Assembly (NCBI RefSeq): GCF_000829695.1
Contig: NZ_BBNN01000052.1
Coordinates: 1 to 43,199 of the forward strand
Source: Streptomyces sp. NBRC 110035
GTDB taxonomy: Bacteria; Actinomycetota; Actinomycetes; Streptomycetales; Streptomycetaceae
Reading direction: 5' to 3'
Length of the DNA stretch: 43,199 nt
Part shown: one piece after another, positions 22,957-31,231 of the stretch
Layout of the letters: every line of letters begins with the position of its first letter
How positions within the stretch are numbered: position 1 is the first letter of the stretch
The notes under the pieces: generated by a model
Seen by the model: the letters and a program-made list of their open reading frames with translations, nothing else
The model's database searches: none
Told to the model about the DNA's origin: nothing
Translations under genes and position numbers: made by a program

Positions 22957-25146
22957 TCACGCGGCGACCGGCTGCTTCGATGCCGCCGCCGAGGCCGCCG
23001 CACCCTCGCTGCCGGGCGCGCCGCCCGCTCCCGGAACCGGCTTGCGCAGTCCCTTCAGGACGATCACCAGAGCCGCCGTGACACAGACACCCGCCGCGAT
23101 GGCGACCAGATAGAGCAGCGGGTTGCCGATCAGCGGGACCACGAAGATGCCGCCGTGCGGGGCGCGCAGGGTGGCGCCGAAGGCCATCGACAGGGCACCG
23201 GTGACGGCGCCGCCCGCCATCGAGGCGGGGATCACGCGCAGCGGGTCGGCCGCCGCGAACGGGATCGCGCCCTCGGAGATGAAGGAGGCTCCCAGGACCC
23301 AGGCGGCCTTGCCGTTCTCCCGCTCGGTCCGGTTGAAGAGCTTGCCGCGGACCGTGGTGGCCAGGGCCATCGCCAGCGGCGGAACCATGCCGGCCGCCAT
23401 CACCGCGGCCATGATCTTCATCGCGGAGTCGCTGGGGCTCGCGACCGCGATACCGGCCGTGGCGAAGGTGTACGCGACCTTGTTGACGGGGCCGCCGAGG
23501 TCGAAGCACATCATCAGGCCGAGCAGGGTGCCGAGCAGGATGGCGTTGGTGCCGGTGAGGCCGTTCAGCCAGTCCGTCATGGCCTTCTGTGCCTCGGCGA
23601 TCGGCTTTCCGATCACCACGAACATCAGGAAGCCGACCACCGCCGAGGAGATCAGCGGGATCACCACCACCGGCATGATGCCGCGCAGCGCCACCGGGAT
23701 GTGCACCCGCTGGATCGCCAGTACCACCGCACCGGCGATCAGACCGGACACGAGGCCGCCGAGGAAACCGGCGTTGATGGTGAGGGAGATCGAACCGCCG
23801 ACGAAGCCGGGCACGAGTCCGGGCCGGTCGGCCATGCCGTACGCGATGTAGCCGGCCAGGACCGGGACGAGGAACCCGAAGGCGACGCCGCCGATCTGGA
23901 AGAGCAGGGCGCCCCAACTGTCGGTCTGGGTCCACACGAAGCGTTCCATCACCGACGGCGCCTCGTTGATCTCGTAGCCGCCGATCGCGAAGCCGAGGGC
24001 GATGAGGAGACCGCCCGCCGCGACGAACGGGACCATGTAACTGACGCCGGACATGAGCCACTTGCGCAGCTTGGTGCCGTAGCCCTCACCGGGTTCGCCG
24101 GCGCGGTCCACGGGGTTGTCGCCGGGTGCGGCAGCCGCGGTGGCCTCGCCGCGCGCGGCCTTGCCGCGGACTTCGTCGATCAGCTCGGCGGGGCGGTTGA
24201 TGCCCGCCTTGACGCCGGTGTCGACGGTCGGCTTGCCCGCGAAGCGCTCCTTCTCCCGGACGGGCACGTCGTGGGCGAAGATCACACCGTCCGCCGCCGC
24301 GATCACGGCCGGGTCGAGCCGGGTGAAGCCCGCCGAGCCCTGCGGCTCGACCGCGATCTCGACGCCCGCTTCCCGGCCGGCGTTCTCCAGCGACTCCGCC
24401 GCCATGTACGTATGGGCGATGCCGGTGGGGCAGGAGGTGACGGCGACGATCCGGAAGGGGCGCGCGCTCCCGCCGGACGCATCCGCGTCGGAGGTTCCCG
24501 CGTCCCGGGTGCCGGCACCGGTGGAGCCGTCGTCGGCAGTGCCCGTGGCGGTGCCGGTGGAGGCCGCCACCGGCACCGCCACGGAGTCCGTGGAGCCCGT
24601 GGGGACTGTGGATCCTGCGGGGCTGTCGGAGGCCTCCGGGCCGGGCGCGTCCGCCGCGTCAACCGTGGCGGCCGTCTCGGCCGGGGTTCCGGCGGGGGCC
24701 GGCCGGTCGTCCCCGCGGATGAGCGCCGCGGCTCCCTCGGTGTCGCCGACCGCGCGGAGCCCGTCGGTGAACTCGGCGTTCATCAGCTTCCGGGCCAGCG
24801 AGGAGAGGATCGTCAGATGTGCGTCGTCCGCACCCGCCGGAGCGGCGATCAGGAAGATCAGGTCGGCGGGCCCGTCCGCCGCACCGAAGTCGATCCCGGC
24901 GGCGCTGCGCCCGAAGCCCAGCGTCGGCTCGGTGACGTGCTCACTGCGGCAGTGCGGGATGCCGATGCCGCCGTCGAGGCCGGTGGGCATCTGGGCCTCA
25001 CGGGCGGCCACGTCGGCGAGGAAGCCCTCCAGGTCGGTCACCCGGCCCAGGGCCACCATCCGCTCGGCGAGGGCTCGCGCCGCCGCCTCCTTGGTGTCTG
25101 CGGACAGGTCGAGGTCGACCAGATCCGCGGTGATCATCTCGCTCAT
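22957..25146 (-). CDS. fruA: fructose-specific PTS permease FruA, domains IIA-IIB-IIC
   Basis: This 729-aa protein imports fructose and phosphorylates it to fructose-1-phosphate. Domain IIA holds the phosphohistidine in GIGIPHCRSEH (His65), and IIB holds the phosphocysteine in VTSCPTGIAHTYMAAE (Cys239). IIC (from about 363) is a multi-helix membrane domain with VAAGGLLIALGFAIGGYEI, GGPVNKVAY, ISEGAIPFAAADPLRVIP and APHGGIFVVP. The linker between IIA and IIB (about 148-230) is long and rich in Ala, Gly and Thr. ATG at 25146 has AAGGAG about 7 nt upstream, and its start overlaps the stop of a 71-codon reading frame. HPr and enzyme I are not in the window. Confidence 0.95.
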   Translation of the reverse strand: MSEMITADLVDLDLSADTKEAAARALAERMVALGRVTDLEGFLADVAAREAQMPTGLDGGIGIPHCRSEHVTEPTLGFGRSAAGIDFGAADGPADLIFLIAAPAGADDAHLTILSSLARKLMNAEFTDGLRAVGDTEGAAALIRGDDRPAPAGTPAETAATVDAADAPGPEASDSPAGSTVPTGSTDSVAVPVAASTGTATGTADDGSTGAGTRDAGTSDADASGGSARPFRIVAVTSCPTGIAHTYMAAESLENAGREAGVEIAVEPQGSAGFTRLDPAVIAAADGVIFAHDVPVREKERFAGKPTVDTGVKAGINRPAELIDEVRGKAARGEATAAAAPGDNPVDRAGEPGEGYGTKLRKWLMSGVSYMVPFVAAGGLLIALGFAIGGYEINEAPSVMERFVWTQTDSWGALLFQIGGVAFGFLVPVLAGYIAYGMADRPGLVPGFVGGSISLTINAGFLGGLVSGLIAGAVVLAIQRVHIPVALRGIMPVVVIPLISSAVVGFLMFVVIGKPIAEAQKAMTDWLNGLTGTNAILLGTLLGLMMCFDLGGPVNKVAYTFATAGIAVASPSDSAMKIMAAVMAAGMVPPLAMALATTVRGKLFNRTERENGKAAWVLGASFISEGAIPFAAADPLRVIPASMAGGAVTGALSMAFGATLRAPHGGIFVVPLIGNPLLYLVAIAAGVCVTAALVIVLKGLRKPVPGAGGAPGSEGAAASAAASKQPVAA

Positions 25147-25358
25147 CGCGGGCTCCTTCGCACGCGTATCGCCCTTGACGTGAAATGGGCGGAAGGGTGA
25201 ACGGGGGTGGTGGTTCGGTGGGGGGCTGTGAGGACGGTGGCGGCGGTCATGGGGGTGCTGGGGGTAGCGGGGGTGCTGGGGGTAGCGGGGGCATGGGGAG
25301 CGGTGGTGACCGAGAGGGCTGTGAGGGCTGACGGGGCCTCATGAACATCGGTGTTCAT
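25143..25358 (-). CDS. possible 71-aa small protein coupled between fruK and fruA
   Basis: The reading frame starts with an ATG that overlaps the fruK stop (ATGA) and ends with a TGA that overlaps the fruA ATG (ATGA), filling the whole gap. Its start is preceded by AAGGAG at 8-nt spacing, as strong as that of fruA. The product is rich in Thr, Ala, Pro and Ser, with repeats of TPSTPA, and ends basic (SRAIRVRRSPR). I know no homologue. It may be a genuine small protein or a translated spacer that couples fruA translation to fruK. The precise double overlap argues that ribosomes do read it. Confidence 0.5.
   Translation of the reverse strand: MNTDVHEAPSALTALSVTTAPHAPATPSTPATPSTPMTAATVLTAPHRTTTPVHPSAHFTSRAIRVRRSPR
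25341..25358. promoter_or_regulatory. inverted repeat over the start of the small fru ORF
   Basis: ATGAACA-TCGG-TGTTCAT, a perfect 7-bp dyad with 4-nt centre. It covers the fruK stop and the start codon of the 71-aa frame, so it could act as an operator or as an RNA hairpin hiding the start. Confidence 0.4.
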
Positions 25359-26302
25359 GTCACCGGCTCCTTCAACGCGCGGTCCACCGGCACCGTCGCC
25401 GTGACCGTGACCGCGGCCGGGTCCAGGTCGCCCGGCGTGGGCATCACGCTGCCGGGGGTCTGGACGGCAGCCGCTCCGTGGGCGAGCGCCGAGGCGAGCG
25501 CCTCCGGTCCGTGCCCGCCGGCGATGAGGAAGCCGGCGAGCGAGGAGTCGCCCGCGCCGACGTTGCTGCGGACGACGTCCACCCGGGCGGAGCCGAACCA
25601 GGCGCCGTGCTCGTCGACGAGTACCTGCCCGTCGGCGCCCAGGCTGGCGAGCACGGCACGGGCGCCCATCCCGCGCAGTTCCTCGGCCGCCTTCACCGCG
25701 TCGCCCACGGTGGTCAGCCGGCATCCGACGGCCTCGGCGAGTTCCTCGGCGTTGGGTTTCACCACGTCGGGCCGCTCGCGCAGCGCCGCGGCCAGCGCCG
25801 GCCCGGAGGTGTCCAGGGCGATACGTGCGCCCGCGGAATGCGCCCGCGCGACCAGATCGGCGTACCAGGAGGGTGCGAGGCCCCGCGGCAGACTTCCGCA
25901 GCAGGCGATCCAGTCGGCGCCCCGCGACTGTCTGCGGACCGTCTCCAGGAGCAGTTCCTGCTCGGCCGCGGTCAGCTCCGGGCCGGGCGCGTTGATCTTC
26001 GTCAGGACGCCGTCCGCCTCGGCGAGCGCGATGTTGGAACGGGTGGCCCCGGCCACCGGCACCGGAGCGACCTCGATGCCCTGCGCGTCCAGCAGTCCGG
26101 CGACCACGGCGCCCGGCGCGCCGCCCAGCGGCAGCACGGCGACGGTGCGCCGGCCGGCCGCGGCGACGGCACGGGAGACGTTGACGCCCTTGCCGCCCGG
26201 GTCCACGCGCTCACCGGTGGCCCGGTTGACCTCGCCGCGCTCCAGCGCGGGGATCTCGTACGTACGGTCCAGGGACGGGTTGGGAGTGACGGTGAGGATC
26301 AT
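25355..26302 (-). CDS. fruK: 1-phosphofructokinase
   Basis: FruK phosphorylates fructose-1-phosphate to fructose-1,6-bisphosphate. It is a 315-aa PfkB-family kinase. The N-terminal VTPNPSLDRTYEI and DPGGKGVNVSRAVAAAG form the substrate site, CCGSLPRGL is conserved in the middle, and NVGAGDSSLAGFLIA carries the catalytic Asp252 of the GAGD motif. Start at 26302 overlaps the fruR stop by 4 nt (ATGA). Confidence 0.94.
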   Translation of the reverse strand: MILTVTPNPSLDRTYEIPALERGEVNRATGERVDPGGKGVNVSRAVAAAGRRTVAVLPLGGAPGAVVAGLLDAQGIEVAPVPVAGATRSNIALAEADGVLTKINAPGPELTAAEQELLLETVRRQSRGADWIACCGSLPRGLAPSWYADLVARAHSAGARIALDTSGPALAAALRERPDVVKPNAEELAEAVGCRLTTVGDAVKAAEELRGMGARAVLASLGADGQVLVDEHGAWFGSARVDVVRSNVGAGDSSLAGFLIAGGHGPEALASALAHGAAAVQTPGSVMPTPGDLDPAAVTVTATVPVDRALKEPVT

Positions 26303-27060
26303 GCACGCACTACTTCCGTGCCGCCGCGCTCGATCGCGAGGGCGTCTTCAGGGCTCAGCCCGGTGTCGGTGATCAGCAGGTCCACGTCGTTCAGGGCGCC
26401 GAAGCGGGCGAAGTGCTCCTGGCCGTGCTTGGAGGAATCGGCGAGCAGCACCACACGGCGGGCGGCCGCCATGGCCGCGCGCTTCACCGCCGCCTCGGCG
26501 AGGTCGGGAGTGGTCAGACCGTGTTCGACGGAGAAGCCGTTGGCCGCGACGAACAGCACGTCCGCGCGGATCTCTCCGTACGCGCGCAGCGCCCAGGCGT
26601 CCACGGCGGCCCGGGTGCGGTGCCGTACGCGACCGCCGACCAGGTGCAGCTGGACACCGGGATGGTCCGCGAGCCGGGCCGCGATGGGCAGGCTGTGGGT
26701 GACGACGGTGAGCGAGGACTTCGCCGGCAGGGCGGCGGCGAGCAGAGCCACCGTCGAACCGGCGTCGACGATCATCGTGCCGTCGTGGGGAAGTTCCGCG
26801 AGGGCGGCCCTGGCGATGCGGTCCTTCTCGCCGGCGGCCGTGGTCTCGCGCTCGGCGAGGTCGGGCTCGAAGTCGAGGCGCCCGACCGGGATCGCCCCGC
26901 CGTGCACCCTGCGGACGACACCCGCTCGATCGAGGGACTTCAGATCCCGGCGGATCGTCTCCGCCGTCACCTGGAACTGCTCGGCCAGCGAGACCACGTC
27001 CACCCGGCCACTGTCCCGGGCCAGCCGCAGGATCTCCTGCTGCCGCTCTGGTGCATACAT
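26299..27060 (-). CDS. fruR: DeoR-family regulator of the fructose operon
   Basis: A 253-aa DeoR/GlpR-type repressor. The N-terminal winged helix-turn-helix spans MYAPERQQEILRLARDSGRV to the recognition helix TAETIRRDLKSLDRAGVVRRVHGGAI. The C-terminal sugar-phosphate isomerase-like effector domain has MIVDAGSTVALLA and LFVAANGFSVEHGLTTPD. The expected effector is fructose-1-phosphate. It is first in the operon, with GGAGG well spaced before the ATG at 27060, so it probably controls itself as well as fruK and fruA. Confidence 0.92.
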   Translation of the reverse strand: MYAPERQQEILRLARDSGRVDVVSLAEQFQVTAETIRRDLKSLDRAGVVRRVHGGAIPVGRLDFEPDLAERETTAAGEKDRIARAALAELPHDGTMIVDAGSTVALLAAALPAKSSLTVVTHSLPIAARLADHPGVQLHLVGGRVRHRTRAAVDAWALRAYGEIRADVLFVAANGFSVEHGLTTPDLAEAAVKRAAMAAARRVVLLADSSKHGQEHFARFGALNDVDLLITDTGLSPEDALAIERGGTEVVRA

Positions 27061-27401
27061 GCCGACTCACCTCCGAACCATGCCCGAACGTGTGGTTTCG
27101 CCTCGAAGATTACGCCGGGTTACACAAGAAGTAAACGAGAACGGACCCAACCAGGCATGAACGGGCATGCGGTGCGCCGTCCCCCTCTTCCGCTCTTCCG
27201 TTCTCCCCCCCCCCTCTTCCGCTCTTCGGCCAGGACGGCCGGAGTCCGGGCAGGGCGTGGGTGCGGATCCCCCCTCCCCACCATCGGCGAGTCCGCCCTC
27301 TCCGGCGACTCGGGCAGCGCGAACGACCGGAAGGGCAGGAGAGGGTGAGGTCAGGCACGGCCCCGGACCGGACGCCAGGCGGCAGCCGCCAGCAGGGGCC
27401 G
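27061..27401. other. 341-bp intergenic region, promoter plus pyrimidine tract
   Basis: No gene. The right half of fruR's upstream region holds the promoter. From 27181 to 27232 the plus strand is almost pure C/T, with a perfect 18-bp direct repeat (CCCCCTCTTCCGCTCTTC) at 27181 and 27211. Confidence 0.6.
27107..27135 (-). promoter_or_regulatory. candidate vegetative promoter of the fru operon
   Basis: On the minus strand a -35 TTTACT (27130-27135) and a -10 TAATCT (27107-27112) are separated by exactly 17 bp. The predicted RNA start is about 40 nt before fruR. Each hexamer matches the HrdB consensus in four of six positions. Confidence 0.55.
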
Positions 27402-28112
27402 TCAGGAGGCCGCCAGGTCGTCCCACGGGAAGTGCCGCAGGGTCGCGAGGTTGGCCACGGCCAGCTCCGCCGGCCCCTGCGGACCGTCGCTCGGACCGTC
27501 ACCCGCCGCCCAGCTCTCCACGGCCGCGCGGACGGCGGCACTCGCGACGGCGGCGGCGAAACGCAGCCGCGCGTCCGCGGCAGCGCCGGGGACACCGACG
27601 GCGCGCCCGGCACGCCCGGCATCGTTGTCGGCCGCCGGGCCGGCCGGCACCCGCGACGCCAGCACCTCCGCCAGTGCGCGCTCCGATGTCTGGCAGACCT
27701 CCGCCCACACCCTGCGCAGGGAGGGATGCGCGTGGGCCAGGCGGACCAGGGTGCGCACCCACGCCCAGGAATCCGACGAGACTCCCGCGCCCGGACTCAG
27801 CATGGAGCGCGCGGCGTCCTCCAGGGCCTGCGGTACGGACGTCCCGGGCGGCGCCGTACGCACCGCCTCCACCCACCGCCGGGCGCCGGCCTCGTAGAGC
27901 GGGGCGACGGCTTCTTCCTTGGCGGCGAAGTACCGGTAGAAGGTGCGCGGGGCGACGCCCGCCGCCTGTGCGACGTCCTCGGCACGGGTGGCCTTCAGGC
28001 CCTGGCGGACGAAGAGGTCGGCCGCCGCACGGGCGATCTCCATACGGGTCTCGGCTTTGCGCCGCTCGATCAGCGGGACCGGGGGAGACGGCGGAACGGT
28101 GTTGCTGCTCAT
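27402..28112 (-). CDS. TetR-family transcriptional regulator
   Basis: The 236-aa protein has a TetR_N helix-turn-helix (residues about 16-62: RRKAETRMEIARAAADLFVRQG, then RAEDVAQAAGVAPRTFYRYFAAKEEAVAPLYEA) and a helical ligand-binding C-terminal domain. The recognition helix is VAPRTFYRYF. ATG at 28112 is chosen; TAGCCT lies 7 nt upstream with no Shine-Dalgarno, so the mRNA may be leaderless. It stands alone between fruR and hrdD, so its target is not evident from context. Confidence 0.87.
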   Translation of the reverse strand: MSSNTVPPSPPVPLIERRKAETRMEIARAAADLFVRQGLKATRAEDVAQAAGVAPRTFYRYFAAKEEAVAPLYEAGARRWVEAVRTAPPGTSVPQALEDAARSMLSPGAGVSSDSWAWVRTLVRLAHAHPSLRRVWAEVCQTSERALAEVLASRVPAGPAADNDAGRAGRAVGVPGAAADARLRFAAAVASAAVRAAVESWAAGDGPSDGPQGPAELAVANLATLRHFPWDDLAAS

Positions 28113-28490
28113 GCCCGGCAGGCTATGCCCATGTGACACAATCTGCCATCTGGCGGGCCGCCCCGGGGTTCAGGTTCGGGGTGGCCCGCTTTCCCGTCCG
28201 CACAGGGAGAGACCGGGTCCGGCACCCGGGGGGAGGGCGCCGGACCCGGCTTGGGAAGTCCCGGCGCCGGGGGGTGGTGCGACGGGACGTGGCTCGGGAG
28301 AGTCGTCCGGGAGGAGGGGGCCGGGATCTCCGGACTTCCGGATCCTCTGGCCCCGCAACTCCCGGGCTCTGCATTCTTGTTCCCTGGTCCAGCGGATTGA
28401 AGCAGTGTCAGGACGTCGTGTTTGCGCCGTATTTCACCACCTGGCGCCCTCAAGGGCCCGCACCTGGCCCGCACCGGTTCCGTGTCGGTT
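28113..28490. other. 378-bp intergenic region with two hairpins
   Basis: No gene seen. Hairpin 1 at 28153-28189 has a 13-bp stem with one G-T pair (GCGGGCCGCCCCG). Hairpin 2 at 28213-28249 has a perfect 11-bp stem (CCGGGTCCGGC). Both lie downstream of hrdD and are probably its terminators; hairpin 1 also lies within about 40-80 bp upstream of the TetR gene. Confidence 0.55.
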
Positions 28491-29489
28491 CTACGCCGCC
28501 GCGTCGAACCCGGTGTCGCGGGCCAGCTTCTTCAGTTCCATCAGCGCGTGCTTCTCTATCTGGCGGATCCGCTCGCGGGTCAGGCCGTGCTGCTTGCCCA
28601 CCTCCGTCAGGGTGCGCTCCCTGCCGTCCTCGATGCCGTAGCGCATCTTGATGATCGAGGCCGTGCGCTGGTCGAGGCGGCCGATGAGGTCGTCCAGTTC
28701 CTCGCTGCGCAGCAGCGTCAGCACCGACTGCTCCGGTGACACCGCGGAGGTGTCCTCGAGGAGGTCGCCGAACTGGGTCTCGCCCTCGTCGTCCACCGAC
28801 ATGTTCAGCGAGACCGGGTCACGGGCCCAGTCGAGCACGTCCGTCACCCGCTCCGGTGTGGAGCCGAGCTCGGCGGCGATCTCCCCGGGTTCCGGGTCCC
28901 GCCCGTGCTCACGGTTGAACTCGCGCTGCACGCGCCGGATCCGGCCCAGCTCCTCCACCAGGTGGACGGGCAGGCGGATGGTGCGGGACTGGTCGGCTAT
29001 CGACCGTGTGATGGCCTGACGGATCCACCAGGTGGCGTAGGTCGAGAACTTGAAGCCCTTGCGGTAGTCGAACTTCTCGACCGCACGCACCAGGCCCGCG
29101 TTGCCCTCCTGGATGAGGTCGAGCAGGGGCAGACCGCTGCGCGGGTAGCGGCGGGCCACCGCGACGACCAGGCGGAGGTTGGAACGGATGAAGACGTCCT
29201 TGGCCCGCTCGCTCGCGTCGTACAGCGCCTGGAGTTCCTCGGTGGTGGCGCCCACCTTGTTCCCCTCGGTGCCGTCGAGGATCTGCCGCGCGAACACACC
29301 CGCTTCGATGATCTGGGACAGCTCGACCTCCTTGGCGGCGTCGAGCAGCGGCGTGCGCGCGATCTCGTCGAGGTACATGCCGACCAGGTCACGGTCGGCG
29401 ATCTCGCCACGATGGGCGCGAACACTGCTTGCCGAGTCGGCCGTCTCGCCGGAGGCGGACTTACGACGGGCGACGGCACGGGTTGCCAT
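28491..29489 (-). CDS. hrdD: RNA polymerase sigma factor HrdD
   Basis: This 332-aa group-2 sigma-70 factor has region 1.2/2.1 DLVGMYLDEIARTPLL, the highly conserved block NLRLVVAVARRYPRSGLPLLDLIQEGN, and -10 recognition FKFSTYATWWIRQAITRSIA. Region 3 is RLPVHLVEELGRIRR and the region 4.2 helix-turn-helix is LTEVGKQHGLTRERIRQIEKHAL. Length and N-terminus match HrdD of S. coelicolor, a non-essential paralogue of the main sigma HrdB. ATG at 29489 follows AAGGGAG. A perfect SigR-type promoter upstream predicts induction by thiol-oxidative stress. Confidence 0.92.
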   Translation of the reverse strand: MATRAVARRKSASGETADSASSVRAHRGEIADRDLVGMYLDEIARTPLLDAAKEVELSQIIEAGVFARQILDGTEGNKVGATTEELQALYDASERAKDVFIRSNLRLVVAVARRYPRSGLPLLDLIQEGNAGLVRAVEKFDYRKGFKFSTYATWWIRQAITRSIADQSRTIRLPVHLVEELGRIRRVQREFNREHGRDPEPGEIAAELGSTPERVTDVLDWARDPVSLNMSVDDEGETQFGDLLEDTSAVSPEQSVLTLLRSEELDDLIGRLDQRTASIIKMRYGIEDGRERTLTEVGKQHGLTRERIRQIEKHALMELKKLARDTGFDAAA

Positions 29490-29608
29490 GCTTGCTCCCT
29501 TACGATGATGAGGTCAGCGGGCGGTTCTGCGCATGCCTGGCACACACGTCAGAGTCTCGATGTCTCTTGTCTCGGACTCTGCTCGGGTGCCCGGCATCTG
29601 TTGGAAAC

Positions 29609-29635
29609 AACGACTGGAATCCGGACAGAATTCCC
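29609..29635 (-). promoter_or_regulatory. SigR-type promoter of hrdD
   Basis: GGGAAT, 18 bp, GTT on the minus strand, an exact match to the SigR consensus, about 120 bp upstream of the hrdD start. hrdD of S. coelicolor is a known SigR target. Confidence 0.82.
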
Positions 29636-29693
29636 CACCCGACCCCCGAATTTTCTGATCATGCAGTACCCTGTCCGGTCACAGGGGGTCAAG

Positions 29694-30260
29694 ATGTCGT
29701 CGGACTACGCGAAGGCCCAGGTCAGGCCAGGGGCCGAGGGCGATCTGCCGGCGCTCACCGATCTGTACAACCAGTACGTGCGCGAGACGCCCATCACCTT
29801 CGACACCGCGGTCCTCACCCCCGACGACCGCCGCCCGTGGCTGCTCTCCCACCCTGTAGACGGCCCGTACCGCCTGATGGTTGCCACGACCGCGCCCACA
29901 CCCGCGCCCGAAGCAGAAGCCGCGACGGCGACCACCGCCGCGGACACCGGGCGGATCCTCGGCTACGCCACCTCCAGCCCCTTCCGGGCGAAGCCCGCCT
30001 ACGCGACGTCGGTGGAGACGACGGTCTACGTCGCCCCGGACGCCGGGGGCCGCGGAATCGGCAGCCTGCTCTACACGGCCCTGTTCGAGGCCCTGGCGGG
30101 CGAGGACCTGCACCGCGCCTACGCGGGCATCGCCCAGCCGAACGAGGCCTCCACGCGGCTGCACCGGCGCTTCGGCTTCCGGCACACGGGCACGTTTCGT
30201 GAGGTGGGCCGCAAGTTCGACCGTTACTGGGACGTGGCCTGGTACGAGAAGGAGCTGTAG
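29694..30260 (+). CDS. GNAT acetyltransferase, phosphinothricin-acetyltransferase-like
   Basis: This 188-aa protein is of the Pat/Bar/MnaT group that acetylates phosphinothricin-like amino acids or methionine sulfone/sulfoximine. It has VRPGAEGDLPALTDLYNQYV, then ETPITFDT, the acetyl-CoA loop VYVAPDAGGRGIGSLLYTALFEAL, and the family C-terminus RRFGFRHTGTFREVGRKFDRYWDVAWYEKEL. A low-complexity Ala/Thr insertion (about residues 62-82) sits before the central strand. ATG at 29694 follows GGGGG 5 nt upstream; ATG at 29661 is also in frame. It is divergent from hrdD. Confidence 0.87.
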   Translation: MSSDYAKAQVRPGAEGDLPALTDLYNQYVRETPITFDTAVLTPDDRRPWLLSHPVDGPYRLMVATTAPTPAPEAEAATATTAADTGRILGYATSSPFRAKPAYATSVETTVYVAPDAGGRGIGSLLYTALFEALAGEDLHRAYAGIAQPNEASTRLHRRFGFRHTGTFREVGRKFDRYWDVAWYEKEL

Positions 30261-30262
30261 TC

Positions 30263-30300
30263 GCCGGCTCCGGGCACCGGGCATGGGGCCGGGAGCCGGC
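30263..30300. terminator. hairpin between convergent genes
   Basis: A 9-bp stem GCCGGCTCC / GGAGCCGGC with a 20-nt loop, immediately after the GNAT stop. Confidence 0.5.
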
Positions 30301-30315
30301 CGCCCCTCGGAGAGC

Positions 30316-31101
30316 TCAGCCGAACTGCACCGACCGTTTGGCCAGCCCCAGCCAGAACCCGTCGATCACCGACCGCTGCGCGTCCAGGTCGCCGGCGGCG
30401 TCGGCCGCGCCCATGGTGACGAAGAGCGGTGCGAAGTGTTCGGTGCGCGGGTGGGCGAGCATGCCCGCCGGGGACGTGCGGGCGAAGTCGAGCAGCCCGT
30501 CCACGTCACCGGCGTTCAGCGCGCGGTGTCCCCAGTCGTCGAACTCGGCCGACCACCTGGGGATGCCGTCCTGCCGCAGCGCGGCCAGGTTGTGGGTGAA
30601 GAACCCGGATCCGATGATCAGCACGCCCTCGTCGCGCAGCGGTGCGAGCCTGCGCCCGATGTCCATCAGCTTCACCGGGTCCAGGGTCGGCATGGAGACC
30701 TGGAGCACCGGGATGTCGGCCCCGGAGAACATCTCGACCAGCGGGACGTAGGCGCCGTGGTCCAGCCCCCGGTCGGGAACGTCCTGCACCGGGACGCCGG
30801 GGGCACGCAGCAGCTTGCGTACGGAGTCGGCGAGCGCGGGGGCGCCGGGGGCGCCGTACTTCACCTGGTAGTAGTGCTCGGGGAAGCCCCAGAAGTCGTA
30901 GACGAGCGGAACCGTCTCGGTGGCGCCGAGGGCGAGCGGGGCCTCCTCCCAGTGGGCGGAGACGACGAGGATCGCCTTCGGGCGGGGCAGTCCGGCGGAC
31001 CAGGCGGCCAGTTCGCCGGGCCAGACGGGGTCGTCGGCCAGGGGCGGGGCGCCATGGCTGAGGTACAGCGCGGGCATGCGTTCCTGAGTGGCGGCGGTCA
31101 T
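30316..31101 (-). CDS. DODA-type class III extradiol ring-cleavage dioxygenase family protein
   Basis: The 261-aa protein belongs to the LigB/DODA superfamily. It begins with the metal-ligand motif LYLSHGAPPLADD, has VVSAHWEEAPL, the catalytic-type segment DRGLDHGAYVPLVEMF and GSGFFTHNL. Members cleave catecholic rings with non-haem iron or zinc. The substrate is unknown. Divergent pairing with a MarR gene, with matching operator-like sites between, suggests induction by phenols or quinones. Start at 31101. Confidence 0.88.
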   Translation of the reverse strand: MTAATQERMPALYLSHGAPPLADDPVWPGELAAWSAGLPRPKAILVVSAHWEEAPLALGATETVPLVYDFWGFPEHYYQVKYGAPGAPALADSVRKLLRAPGVPVQDVPDRGLDHGAYVPLVEMFSGADIPVLQVSMPTLDPVKLMDIGRRLAPLRDEGVLIIGSGFFTHNLAALRQDGIPRWSAEFDDWGHRALNAGDVDGLLDFARTSPAGMLAHPRTEHFAPLFVTMGAADAAGDLDAQRSVIDGFWLGLAKRSVQFG

Positions 31102-31161
31102 GGCTGCGACTCCTTCCGGCGATCGGTGCGGGCCCGGCCGGCGGGGCGGGCTGATCCTTTA

Positions 31162-31216
31162 CTTGAAACCTCAATTTCCCCTCCGGACGCTACCGCGATT
31201 TTGTTTAACATTCAAG
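31162..31216. promoter_or_regulatory. paired MarR-type operators
   Basis: CTTGAAACCTCAATTT on the plus strand (31162-31177) and CTTGAATGTTAAACAA on the minus strand (31201-31216) share CTTGAA-N3-T-x-AA in opposite orientation, 39 bp apart. The first contains the dyad TTGA-AACC-TCAA. Both lie in the dioxygenase/marR divergent promoter. Confidence 0.6.
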
Positions 31217-31231
31217 AAGAAGGGTCGTAGA

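Noticed and set aside
22843..25200. 785-codon plus-strand frame opposite fruA
   Set aside because: It is a shadow of fruA, whose IIA, IIB and IIC motifs are unambiguous.
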